64,000 nt of DNA from JANSWY01 sp965267245 (lineage in GTDB: Bacteria; Bacteroidota; Bacteroidia; Cytophagales; Cyclobacteriaceae). The notes below the pieces were generated by a model that was not told the DNA's origin, did not search any database, and saw only the letters and a program-made list of their open reading frames with translations. The stretch lies in NCBI GenBank assembly GCA_965267245.1, contig OZ253939.1, positions 3,348,001-3,412,000 of the forward strand, given 5' to 3'. Position 1 is the stretch's first letter, and the number at the start of each line of letters is the position of its first letter. Of this stretch, positions 1 through 7,423 are shown piece by piece. The position numbers and the translations under genes were made by a program.

Positions 1-156
1 CCACAAGGCCACTCCTAAAAAGAAAACCAGAAACATTCCAAGAGAAAGGTCCTTGGCTGATTTTGACTTCCAGGTCTTGACCACCTGAGGCAAAAATGCT
101 ATTGACGTTAGGGCTCCAGCCAATAAACCAACCAACTCAATGTTCGTGATATTCAT
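1..156 (-). CDS. SemiSWEET-type sugar transporter, 3' end outside window
   Basis: Reading the minus strand from an ATG at 154-156 gives 52 residues that run off the window edge. The peptide has a first membrane helix, an LPQVVKTWKSKSAKDLS stretch and GMFLVFFLGVALW, which is the PQ-loop signature and first-to-second helix transition of bacterial SemiSWEET (MtN3/saliva) proteins. These are about 90 residues with three helices that dimerise into a sugar facilitator in the inner membrane. It is divergent from the deoR-type operon that starts at 252, so the two may share regulatory DNA and a sugar-related role, which is an inference. Too short to appear as a long ORF because it is cut by the window. 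Confidence 0.8.
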   Translation of the reverse strand, partial: MNITNIELVGLLAGALTSIAFLPQVVKTWKSKSAKDLSLGMFLVFFLGVALW

Positions 157-203
157 ATATTTTGCGTTTTTACACTACAAATATCAATAATATTTTCATA
201 TTT

Positions 204-220
204 CCGCATAAAACCGCATA
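204..220. promoter_or_regulatory. CCGCATA direct repeats, candidate DeoR operator
   Basis: Two copies of CCGCATA lie at 204-210 and 214-220, ten bases apart (one helical turn), in otherwise AT-rich DNA. The second copy overlaps the -7 element at 219-226. The position between two divergent genes, right in front of a DeoR-family gene, fits an autoregulatory operator. AATAATATT is also repeated directly at 186-194 and 230-238. Confidence 0.4.
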
Positions 221-226
221 TATTTG
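219..226 (+). promoter_or_regulatory. Bacteroidota -7 element (TATATTTG) of the deoR operon
   Basis: TATATTTG matches TAnnTTTG, the -7 consensus of the Bacteroidota primary sigma factor. Transcription would begin near 233, about 20 bases before the ATG at 252. A clear -33 TTTG was not found at the right distance. Confidence 0.45.
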
Positions 227-251
227 CAAAATAATATTCAATTATCGGCAT

Positions 252-1007
252 ATGCTGAAAGAAGAGAGGCAACATTACATATTAAATAAGCTTAGAGAAG
301 ACGAGCGTGTCAATTCATTAGAACTGAGCAAAGAACTTGATGTATCTGACGACACCATCAGAAGGGACCTTACTGAATTAGCCAGAGAAGGCCTCATCCA
401 GAAGGTACATGGTGGTGCCATCCCCAAACCCCCTGCTCCAATTGGCTACCTGGAAAGACTTCATTACGGCGAGAAGACGAAACAACAACTCGCTGAAAAG
501 CTCCCTGATTTTCTCTTCCCCGGAATGGTACTGATTGTGGATGGAGGCACCACTAACTTAATAGCCATCAAACAATTGCCCCCGACAATAAAAATGACTG
601 TTGTTACCAATAGCCTGCCTGTTGCTGCTGAGTTATCCAGGCACGAATATGTAGACATCATTTTTCTGGGTGGAAATATTTTAAAGAGTTCGCAGGCTTC
701 CATTGGCAGTGAAGCCATGGACACACTCGACAATATATACGCTGATCTTTGCCTCATGGGCACCTGCAGTTTTCACCCGGAAGTAGGACTAACTTCCACT
801 GATAAAGATGAGTCCGCGCTGAAGAGAAAGATGGTATCTTCTAGCAAAAAAGTGCTTCTATTAGCTACTGAAGACAAGCTAAACACTGCGTCAAATTTTA
901 AAGTGTGCCCTCCGGGAGACATTGATTTTCTGGTAACGGAAAAGAGTGTGGAAAAGGAGGTACTGAATGCATTTGAGAAACAAGAAATTGAAATTTATAC
1001 AATATGA
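252..1007 (+). CDS. DeoR/GlpR-family transcriptional repressor
   Basis: The protein of 251 residues has an N-terminal winged helix (about 5-57) with the family hallmark SDDTIRRDLTELAREGLI, followed by the DeoR C-terminal sensor domain, which in this family binds sugar phosphates; DGGTTNLIAIKQL is the typical ligand-loop region. I take the ATG at 252 rather than an in-frame ATG at 162, because MLKEERQHYILNKL is the normal DeoR start and 162-251 carries the promoter and CCGCATA repeats. The stop overlaps the next ATG by four bases (ATGA), so it is translationally coupled to the VOC gene. Likely represses its own operon (VOC, MFS); the effector sugar is unknown. Confidence 0.9.
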   Translation: MLKEERQHYILNKLREDERVNSLELSKELDVSDDTIRRDLTELAREGLIQKVHGGAIPKPPAPIGYLERLHYGEKTKQQLAEKLPDFLFPGMVLIVDGGTTNLIAIKQLPPTIKMTVVTNSLPVAAELSRHEYVDIIFLGGNILKSSQASIGSEAMDTLDNIYADLCLMGTCSFHPEVGLTSTDKDESALKRKMVSSSKKVLLLATEDKLNTASNFKVCPPGDIDFLVTEKSVEKEVLNAFEKQEIEIYTI

Positions 1008-1399
1008 AAATAGAACATATTGCCATCTGGACATCGGATATAGAAAAGCTCAGTGAGTTTTACGTAAAGTATTTTGACGGAACCAGAAATGAGAAGTACA
1101 TCAACCAGAATAAAAACTTTGCCTCTTATTTCATATCGTTTGACAGTGGTTGCCGACTTGAGATCATGCAAATGCAGGGAGTCCCGGATTCAAAAAATGA
1201 TGCTATCACGCAATTCACTGGAATAATTCATTTTGCATTCGATGTGGAAAACAGAGAAGCACTTGTAGCGAAAACCAATCAATTGGAAGCGGCCGGATTT
1301 CAGGTGATAGACGGACCCAGAGTTACCGGTGATGGGTATTTTGAAAGTGTCATCCTTGATCCTGATCAAAACCGGGTAGAATTATCTTGTCTGGCGTGA
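1004..1399 (+). CDS. VOC-superfamily (glyoxalase/dioxygenase-like) protein
   Basis: A 131-residue single-module vicinal oxygen chelate protein. MKIEHIAIWTSDIEKLSEFY is the first beta-alpha-beta unit with its metal-ligand histidine (HIAIW), and the end, GYFESVILDPDQNRVEL, is the standard second unit with the glutamate ligand in VEL. Members include glyoxalase I, dioxygenases and antibiotic-resistance proteins, so the exact reaction cannot be given. It sits in the middle of an overlapping deoR-VOC-MFS operon, which points to metabolism of the compound imported by the MFS protein. Confidence 0.85.
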   Translation: MKIEHIAIWTSDIEKLSEFYVKYFDGTRNEKYINQNKNFASYFISFDSGCRLEIMQMQGVPDSKNDAITQFTGIIHFAFDVENREALVAKTNQLEAAGFQVIDGPRVTGDGYFESVILDPDQNRVELSCLA

Positions 1400-2550
1400 A
1401 AAACATACTGAAACATCTTCGGATATTCTTTTCCAATCAACCCTATTGGTCAATAGGCCTGGTTTTTGGCATCAATAGTTTGCTGTTTGGGTCTTGGGTC
1501 ACAAGAATTCCTGATGTCAAAGAAAACTTATCATTGAATGACGCTGAGCTGGGAACAGCACTATTAGGATTACCAATCGGAAGCATTTCTGGCATGCTGG
1601 TAACTGGATGGCTAATAAAGAAAATTGGTGTTGGTCGATTGACAGTATTGTCAACACTTGTCTTCTCCATTCTCATGATTTTCCCAGTAAGTGCAGGCAA
1701 TTTTACATTACTAATGGTTGCTCTGATATTTCAGGGATTAAGTACGGCGATTATGGACATTGCCATGAATGACAGTGCATCATACCTGGAGAAAAGAGAC
1801 AAAGTAAGGATTATGTCCACTTGTCATGGATTTTGGAGTTTAGGAGGTATGATTGGGGCAGCTGCTGGTAGTTTTATTGCTGGTATAAAATTTCCAGCTG
1901 AATATCACATGATGGCTATGGTAGTTTTGATGATACTTCTACTTATATCCATAAAATCAAAAATTGGGCCATTGAGAAATGATGAGGACCAGGGTGTGGT
2001 ATTTGCAATCCCGTCCAGGTCATTGGTACTTCTTTCATGTATAGCGTTTTGTATTTTACTGAATGAAGGTGCCATTGCAGATTGGAGTGCTCTCTACTTT
2101 AAGTACACATTACTGAGCAATGAATATATAACCGGTTTAGGTTATGCTGGTTTTTCATTTGCTATGGCCCTTGGAAGGTTTTCAGGAGACAGTGTCATAC
2201 CCATATTTGGTGATCGGAAAATACTAATACTGGGTGGGTTGATCTCAACAATTTCTCTAGCACTGGCATTACTTGCTCAAAACCAATACATAGCGCTATT
2301 TGGATTCTTCATGACTGGACTCGGATTTAGCTGTATCGTACCGATATTGTTTAGGAGAGCAGCAAAAACACCCGGTCTATCATCTGGAGCCAGTATAGCA
2401 GCTGTTACCACTCTTGGTTATACAGGATTTCTGATCGGGCCTCCATTTATCGGTTACATAGCCCATCATTTTAGTCTGACCATAGGTCTTTCCATAGTAG
2501 TAGCACTCTCAGCATTTGTGAGTTTGTTATCTATGAGGATTAGAAACTAG
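1396..2550 (+). CDS. MFS transporter, YbjJ-like
   Basis: A hydrophobic protein of about 384 residues with roughly twelve membrane segments. The region FGSWVTRIPDVKENLSL followed by ELGTALLGLPIGSISGM, and GWLIKKIGVGR as the loop 2-3 motif, resemble the YbjJ branch of the major facilitator superfamily. The ORF opens with TTG at 1387, but the GTG at 1396 overlaps the VOC stop as GTGA, the same coupling as the upstream pair, so I prefer 1396. Its stop codon overlaps the convergent SDR gene's stop in the four bases CTAG (2547-2550). The substrate is probably a sugar or sugar derivative, judged from the DeoR regulator only. Confidence 0.85.
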   Translation: MKNILKHLRIFFSNQPYWSIGLVFGINSLLFGSWVTRIPDVKENLSLNDAELGTALLGLPIGSISGMLVTGWLIKKIGVGRLTVLSTLVFSILMIFPVSAGNFTLLMVALIFQGLSTAIMDIAMNDSASYLEKRDKVRIMSTCHGFWSLGGMIGAAAGSFIAGIKFPAEYHMMAMVVLMILLLISIKSKIGPLRNDEDQGVVFAIPSRSLVLLSCIAFCILLNEGAIADWSALYFKYTLLSNEYITGLGYAGFSFAMALGRFSGDSVIPIFGDRKILILGGLISTISLALALLAQNQYIALFGFFMTGLGFSCIVPILFRRAAKTPGLSSGASIAAVTTLGYTGFLIGPPFIGYIAHHFSLTIGLSIVVALSAFVSLLSMRIRN

Positions 2551-3242
2551 CTATTATTATATAGTTTCAATACGGTTTCCCTCAAGGCTTTACCTTCATC
2601 AGAACAAACAAAATGAATAGACGAGGCAATTTCTTTGGGTTTTACCCAGTCATCAAAATTTGCATCTGGCATTGCTTCACGATTTGGAGGAGTATCAATC
2701 ACACTTGGCACAATGACGGTAGCCTTAACATGTGGCAATGATTTATCACCATTGATAATATCGGCAAGGTTTGCGACCATACTTTTTGATAATGCATAAG
2801 GTATCATAGCCTGAGCACTCTCTATATTGAATGCAGGTTTCGCTCCAATAAACACAAAATTACTCATTTCATCTTTCGAGAATAATGGAAGAGTTGCCTG
2901 TGTTAAGTTGAGGGCTGTTTTAAAGTTAAGCGATACCATTTTATCTATATCTTCCAGGGTTGTCGCTTCAATGTCACTCATTCCAAAACCACCAACCAGG
3001 TTAATGACAGCATCAATTCTACCTTCAGCTTCAAAAATTTCACTTACTGTGGCTTTAGTGTTTTCTGTATCCAGAAGATTAGTCTCTTTGAATAGCAAAT
3101 CAATTTCAGAAGAGTAGTGTGCAGTACGATCAAGTCCATAAACTTTGAATCCTTCTGTCATAAATTTCTCAACTACCGCTGTACCTAAATTTCCTGAAGC
3201 CCCTGAGACAATAGCTACTTTGTGCATATCGAATGTTTTCAT
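2547..3242 (-). CDS. Short-chain dehydrogenase, dihydropteridine-reductase-like
   Basis: Protein of 231 residues with a Rossmann fold: GASGNLG (14-20) is the nucleotide-binding loop and YALSK (149-153) supplies the catalytic Tyr and Lys. The usual serine about 13 residues before the Tyr is absent; the segment reads FIGAKPAF. That pattern, with VGGF instead of NNAG, recalls quinonoid dihydropteridine reductase, which also lacks the Ser. The substrate is unknown. It ends inside the MFS stop codon (convergent, four-base overlap) and starts divergently from the alkyltransferase-like gene. An internal ATG at 3227 (MHKVAIVSG) is an alternative start. Confidence 0.85.
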   Translation of the reverse strand: MKTFDMHKVAIVSGASGNLGTAVVEKFMTEGFKVYGLDRTAHYSSEIDLLFKETNLLDTENTKATVSEIFEAEGRIDAVINLVGGFGMSDIEATTLEDIDKMVSLNFKTALNLTQATLPLFSKDEMSNFVFIGAKPAFNIESAQAMIPYALSKSMVANLADIINGDKSLPHVKATVIVPSVIDTPPNREAMPDANFDDWVKPKEIASSIHFVCSDEGKALRETVLKLYNNS

Positions 3243-3285
3243 TGATTAAATTCACCATTAATTTAAATAATTGATATACCCAAAA

Positions 3286-3615
3286 ATGGATAAATCCAAT
3301 TTTTTTCAGGATGTTTATGAGGTTGTAAGACTCATTCCGCAAGGTAGAGTAACAAGTTATGGTGCGATTGCCAATTACCTTGGAATGAAGCGGAGAGCTC
3401 GGATGGTTGGATGGGCTATGAATGGTGCCTCAGAACAAAATGTACCTGCCCATAGAGTGGTCAATAGCAGTGGCTTTTTGTCTGGAAAAAATGCATTCTC
3501 CACACCCACATTGATGCAGGAACTACTTGAAAAAGAAGGTGTATCCATTAAGAATGATAAAATCCAGAACTTCAAAGAAAAATTTTGGGATCCGATGAAA
3601 GAGTTGTCATTATAA
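3286..3615 (+). CDS. Alkyltransferase-like (ATL) DNA damage protein, MGMT family
   Basis: A 109-residue protein that matches the DNA-binding C-terminal domain of O6-alkylguanine-DNA alkyltransferase. The acceptor motif PCHRV reads PAHRVV (A55 in this numbering), so the alkyl-accepting cysteine is replaced by alanine. That is the definition of ATL proteins, which bind O6-alkylguanine and flag it for nucleotide excision repair without transferring the alkyl group. The arginine-finger region RRARMVGWAM and the G-rich helix are kept. The ATG at 3286 is preferred over an upstream TTG at 3271. It converges with the symporter gene with five bases between stops. Confidence 0.9.
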   Translation: MDKSNFFQDVYEVVRLIPQGRVTSYGAIANYLGMKRRARMVGWAMNGASEQNVPAHRVVNSSGFLSGKNAFSTPTLMQELLEKEGVSIKNDKIQNFKEKFWDPMKELSL

Positions 3616-3620
3616 TGATC

Positions 3621-5054
3621 TTATTTCCTGGCAATCAACAAACCTATGAAGGTAAGTGCACCATTTAAGATCAATATCTCAAACCCAAATTTATATCCAG
3701 ACAGCCAGGTCTCACTATTTAAGTTAATGATGTAAGCAATTATTGGAGAAAGAACACATACAAAAGGCACCCAATTATCTTTCACCTGAAACCTGGTGAA
3801 AAGACCAAATGCATAAAGCCCTAATAGAGGACCATAAGTATAACCAGCGGCTTTAAAGACATTATTGATGACCGAATCGTCATTGATGGCTTCAAAAATT
3901 AAGATTACCAGAAACAACACAAACGAGAAACCCACATGAACCAAAGTCCTTGTTCTCTTTTTTTGATCAAAGTTTTCCTTATTGAACCCCAGAAAATCTA
4001 CGCAAAAGGAAGTTGTGAGGGCAGTCAATGCTGAATCTGCACTGCTATAGGCTGCAGCGGTAATCCCTAAAAGAAAAAGTATACCTCCCGTAAGACCCAG
4101 GTAGTTTTGCGCAATCAAAGGAAACAATTGGTCCGTTCTATCAGGAATTTCAATACCCTTGAATGCTACATATTCATACATCAAAGCTCCCAGGCTCAAA
4201 AAGAAGATGTTGACAATTACCAAAACCACACAAAACCAGAATATATTCTTCTGGGCATCCCTCAGGTTCTTGCAGGTCAGGTTTTTCTGCATCATGTCCT
4301 GATCTAAACCAGTCATCACGATGGCTATGAAGGCACCAGATAAAAACTGTTTAAAAAAGTTTCTGCTGTGGTTTCCTTCCCACATGAAAGTGTTTGAAAA
4401 ATCACTGTTCGACACCTTTTCAATGATGCCTCCAATTCCTAGCCCCATCTCTTGACCAATAAAATAAATACTCACCAAAACGGCTAGAATGAGAAAAGTA
4501 GTCTGTAGCGTGTCGGTCCAAACTATGGTTTTTATCCCACCTCTAAAGGTGTATAACCATATCAACAGAATGGTTACAAAAACAGAAACTGCAAATGGAA
4601 TATTGAAAGCACTGAAAAAGAACTGATCCAGCACAATAGCTACTAAAAATAACCTGAATGAAGCACCAATTATTCTAGACAAAATGAAGAACGCCGCTCC
4701 GGATTTGTACGTCATGAATCCAAAACGATCTTCCAGGTAGGTATAAATTGACACCAAATTCAATCGATAGTAAAGTGGCATGAGCACTGTGGCAATCACA
4801 AGATATCCGGGTAAGTAACCCAGCACCATCTGGAAATAATAGAAATTACTGTTGCCCACTTCTCCCGGAACCGAAATAAAAGTTACCCCAGAAAGGGACG
4901 CTCCAATCATACCATAAGCAACCAAATACCAGGGAGACTGACGATTGGCTGTAAAAAAAGAAGCGCCATCAGAATTTTTTGTTGTCAGATAGGAGATTAA
5001 TATGAGGAAAAGGAAGTATCCAAATATTACCAGGAAAACAACAATAGGGCTCAT
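3621..5054 (-). CDS. Sodium:solute symporter (SSS/SLC5 family)
   Basis: A 477-residue integral membrane protein with about thirteen helices. The N-terminal half contains FFTANRQSPWYLVAYGMIGA and SGVTFISVPGEV, the usual TM1/TM2 region of the SSS family that forms the sodium and substrate sites, and GITAAAYSSADSALTALTTSF, the conserved TM8-TM9 sodium-binding segment rich in Ser. The protein imports an organic solute with sodium; sugars, sialic acid, amino acids and vitamins are all possible. There is no operon partner to narrow this down. Divergent from clpS with 81 bases between starts. Confidence 0.88.
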   Translation of the reverse strand: MSPIVVFLVIFGYFLFLILISYLTTKNSDGASFFTANRQSPWYLVAYGMIGASLSGVTFISVPGEVGNSNFYYFQMVLGYLPGYLVIATVLMPLYYRLNLVSIYTYLEDRFGFMTYKSGAAFFILSRIIGASFRLFLVAIVLDQFFFSAFNIPFAVSVFVTILLIWLYTFRGGIKTIVWTDTLQTTFLILAVLVSIYFIGQEMGLGIGGIIEKVSNSDFSNTFMWEGNHSRNFFKQFLSGAFIAIVMTGLDQDMMQKNLTCKNLRDAQKNIFWFCVVLVIVNIFFLSLGALMYEYVAFKGIEIPDRTDQLFPLIAQNYLGLTGGILFLLGITAAAYSSADSALTALTTSFCVDFLGFNKENFDQKKRTRTLVHVGFSFVLFLVILIFEAINDDSVINNVFKAAGYTYGPLLGLYAFGLFTRFQVKDNWVPFVCVLSPIIAYIINLNSETWLSGYKFGFEILILNGALTFIGLLIARK

Positions 5055-5112
5055 CTAGAGGGATTTAATTAAATCTTAAACTGTGATAGTTAACAATTGG
5101 TGCTGTAAATTA

Positions 5113-5120
5113 TATTTTTG
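5113..5120 (+). promoter_or_regulatory. -7 element (TATTTTTG) upstream of clpS-recR
   Basis: TATTTTTG fits TAnnTTTG, and a second match, TAAATTTG, lies at 5124-5131. The first would give a short leader before the ATG at 5136, the second an almost leaderless message. A TTG at 5097-5099 is the only -33 candidate and its spacing is not ideal for either. Confidence 0.45.
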
Positions 5121-5135
5121 CAGTAAATTTGCAAA

Positions 5136-5417
5136 ATGATGGAAGAAATGGACGTTCAGGAATTAGTTGAAGTTGAAGAGACCATTGATTCGGAGAATGT
5201 AAAGGACCTCATGGTCTTTAATGACGATTTCAACACATTTGAGCACGTGATTCAAACACTTATAAAAGTTTGTAAACATGATGCCCACCAGGCAGAACAA
5301 TGCACTTGGTTAATCCACTACAAAGGTAAATGTGCGGTAAAAAAAGGTGTGTACCAGGAGTTGAAACCCATGAAAGAGGGTATAACAGACGCTGGAATTA
5401 ATGCAGCTATCGTATAA
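5136..5417 (+). CDS. clpS: ClpS, N-end rule adaptor of the ClpAP/ClpCP protease
   Basis: A 93-residue protein with a variable acidic N-terminal extension and the conserved ClpS core: VFNDDFNTFEHVIQTLIKVC contains the NDDxNT motif, and AEQCTWLIHYKGKCAVKKG contains the helix with the hydrophobic pocket that binds N-terminal Phe, Leu, Tyr or Trp of N-degron substrates. It delivers these to the Clp ATPase. Only six bases separate it from recR, so they are probably co-transcribed. ATG at 5136 is followed by a second ATG at 5139 and a third at 5148, so the exact start is uncertain by a few residues. Confidence 0.93.
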   Translation: MMEEMDVQELVEVEETIDSENVKDLMVFNDDFNTFEHVIQTLIKVCKHDAHQAEQCTWLIHYKGKCAVKKGVYQELKPMKEGITDAGINAAIV

Positions 5418-5423
5418 GATTGC

Positions 5424-6035
5424 ATGGAATACCCTTCCAAATTAATTGAAGAAGCAGTAAACGAAATCTCAAAACTTCCTGGAATAGGTAGGAAGACAGC
5501 ATTACGTCTTGCGCTACACCTGTTGAAATCAGACTTACCCACTACAGAATACCTGACAGAAGCGCTTCTGAAACTAAGAAAAGAGACCAGGTATTGCAAT
5601 ACATGTCATGTAATCTCACATACTACAGATTGCACCTGCAGGACAATTAAAACCGATACCTCCATCATTTGTGTAGTGGAAGACACACCGGATGTCATGG
5701 CTATCAGAAACACTGGACAATATAATGGTATGTTTCATGTACTGGGTGGAGTAATTTCTCCTATCGATGGTATTGGACCTGAAGAACTGAATATTGAAAC
5801 TTTGGTTAAGCGGATACGAGAAAATCCGGAAGAAGTAAAAGAAATCATTTTAGCCCTCAGTCCAACTATGGAGGGTGATACAACTTCATTTTACATTACA
5901 AAAAAGCTCAAAGATTTTAATTTGAAAGTTACTACAATTGCCAGAGGTATCCCTATTGGTGGAGAGCTTGAATATGCAGATGAAGTAACTTTAGGGAGAA
6001 GCATTGTGACAAGAAGTGATTACACATCTAGTTAG
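5424..6035 (+). CDS. recR: RecR recombination mediator
   Basis: Full-length at 203 residues (the family is about 200). In order: an N-terminal helix-hairpin-helix (SKLPGIGRKTALRLALHLL), a four-cysteine zinc motif (about 58-73, CNTCHV and CTC), a Toprim domain (IICVVEDTPDVMAI and onward) and a C-terminal Walker-B-like region. With RecO, and RecF where present, it loads RecA onto SSB-coated gaps. Its TAG stop overlaps the stop codon of a small minus-strand ORF (6032-6208). Confidence 0.95.
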   Translation: MEYPSKLIEEAVNEISKLPGIGRKTALRLALHLLKSDLPTTEYLTEALLKLRKETRYCNTCHVISHTTDCTCRTIKTDTSIICVVEDTPDVMAIRNTGQYNGMFHVLGGVISPIDGIGPEELNIETLVKRIRENPEEVKEIILALSPTMEGDTTSFYITKKLKDFNLKVTTIARGIPIGGELEYADEVTLGRSIVTRSDYTSS

Positions 6036-6208
6036 CGCCTCCTTCTTCCCGAATAAAAATTGAAGAATAATAAGAAAGCCATTCCACAACCCAGGATTAA
6101 TATATTCCAATTGGGTGAACCCTCTTGTACAGATTGATAGAATACCCAACCTGCCACCACTGTAATCACACTTCCTAGAGTTATTCCCAGAATTCGTTTT
6201 TGCTTCAC
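6032..6208 (-). CDS. Small two-helix membrane protein downstream of the aquaporin gene
   Basis: An ORF of 58 codons starting at GTG (6206-6208), nine bases after and in frame with the aquaglyceroporin stop codon. The peptide has two hydrophobic stretches, ILGITLGSVITVVAGWVFY and WNILILGCGMAFLLFFNFY, separated by a short polar loop, and ends in SGRRRR, which predicts a helical hairpin with the positive end in the cytoplasm. I do not recognise the family. Co-transcription with the aquaporin gene is likely from position. Evidence is the clean two-helix pattern and placement only; no ATG is available. Confidence 0.5.
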   Translation of the reverse strand: MKQKRILGITLGSVITVVAGWVFYQSVQEGSPNWNILILGCGMAFLLFFNFYSGRRRR

Positions 6209-6217
6209 CTTCTGACG

Positions 6218-6979
6218 TTATTTTCTTGATGTTCCAAAGATAATTGCTGCAAGTGCACCTCCAAGCAGAGGCCCACAAATATATACCGTGAGAAAACCAA
6301 ATTTATCCGCTGGGAATGCGGCGTCTCCCCAACCCATGAGCAAGGCTACCATTCTTGGTCCGAAATCTCTTGCCGGATTGATACCGCACTGTGTGAATGG
6401 CGCAAAAAGACAAATAACTGCCGTTACAGTAACACCTACCAACCAGGGAATTCCATTTTCATTACCTTCCTTTTCCGTGAGGCTAAAGATCACAAACACC
6501 AACACAAAAGTACCTGTCGTCTCTATGCCCATCGCCTGCCACCATTTCAGAGAGACTAATAAATCCATTCCAGGATTAGGGTAGAATTCACCAAACATTG
6601 AGGCCGTTATTTCCGAACCTGGCATACCACGCACCAATTGATGTGCCAGCTCATATTGAGCAATCTCATTATGAAAAATCAAATAGAGACCCAACGCCGC
6701 TGAAAATGCTCCAAAGACCTGTGCCGCCATATATATTAAACCAGTTCTGATTGAAATAAGCCTTCTGGTTAATACAGCCATGGTAACCGCGGGGTTTAAG
6801 TGTGCTGGACTTAGGTTTCTTGAACAGAAGACAGCCAGGGTTACAGCAATTCCCCACATAATGGCTATTTCATATAAACTAGAAAATGCACCTAACAAAA
6901 TTGCTGTAGCTACAGCTCCACAGCCAAGGAATACAATTATGAATGTCCCTATAAATTCTCCAATGAATTCTTTCTTCAT
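6218..6979 (-). CDS. glpF: Aquaglyceroporin / glycerol facilitator (MIP family)
   Basis: Protein of 253 residues with six membrane helices and the two half-helices of the MIP family: the first motif is HLNPAVT (N62-P63-A64), the second GINPARDFGPR (N201-P202-A203). The Asp after NPAR and the length are typical of aquaglyceroporins, which pass glycerol and small polyols as well as water. No glycerol kinase or glycerol-3-phosphate dehydrogenase is next to it, so the physiological solute is not proven. The gene symbol is by family resemblance. Confidence 0.88.
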   Translation of the reverse strand: MKKEFIGEFIGTFIIVFLGCGAVATAILLGAFSSLYEIAIMWGIAVTLAVFCSRNLSPAHLNPAVTMAVLTRRLISIRTGLIYMAAQVFGAFSAALGLYLIFHNEIAQYELAHQLVRGMPGSEITASMFGEFYPNPGMDLLVSLKWWQAMGIETTGTFVLVFVIFSLTEKEGNENGIPWLVGVTVTAVICLFAPFTQCGINPARDFGPRMVALLMGWGDAAFPADKFGFLTVYICGPLLGGALAAIIFGTSRK

Positions 6980-7423
6980 AATATTTCAGAACAGCAAATA
7001 GATCATTTTGGATTAGTATCAATATCAATTTTTGGTTGATAATTGAAAGATTGTAAGATAATAGAATTATCAGAGGTAGTTAATATTTCTTAGTAAATAC
7101 AAATAGAGGATTTTGGAAGTTCAATTATTCATCCGTTGGTTGTAATGTTAATGACACTTCTTACTTTATTATTCGCTGGATTCTCAATACCAATTATCCA
7201 AAAACCACAAAATCCTGATCCATATCGGTGAAAACAGCTAAAATATTCGATGAATGTACATTTTGTGGCGACTATAGCCCTTTTCCGTGGCATTTACTTC
7301 ACCTATATTTACAGAACTAATTTACTGAAAACCAAGACCAGCGACTCACTTCTATGGTTTTCAGGATAGAACGGGAATACGGCACACATCATACTTGATA
7401 TTTAAGAAATAAAAATAGTGATC
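6980..7423. other. Divergent intergenic region, 444 bases
   Basis: Separates the aquaporin gene from the giant repeat gene and must hold both promoters. I found no exact TAnnTTTG box; the nearest is TATATTTA around 7300. A 28-codon ORF at 7145-7231 (MLMTLLTLLFAGFSIPII...) is too short to support. No tRNA, hairpin terminator or repeat was seen. Confidence 0.4.

Noticed and set aside
2705..2720. TGGCACAATGACGGTA as a sigma-54 promoter
   Set aside because: Inside the SDR coding region and lacking the -12 TTGC; only the intergenic site at 32741 is kept.
5991..6278. 95-codon minus-strand ORF spanning the RecR end and aquaporin end
   Set aside because: It covers two genes in the wrong frame; the 58-codon frame at 6032-6208 is the better reading.
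7145..7231. 28-codon ORF in the region before the giant gene
   Set aside because: Hydrophobic start but far too short and without supporting context.
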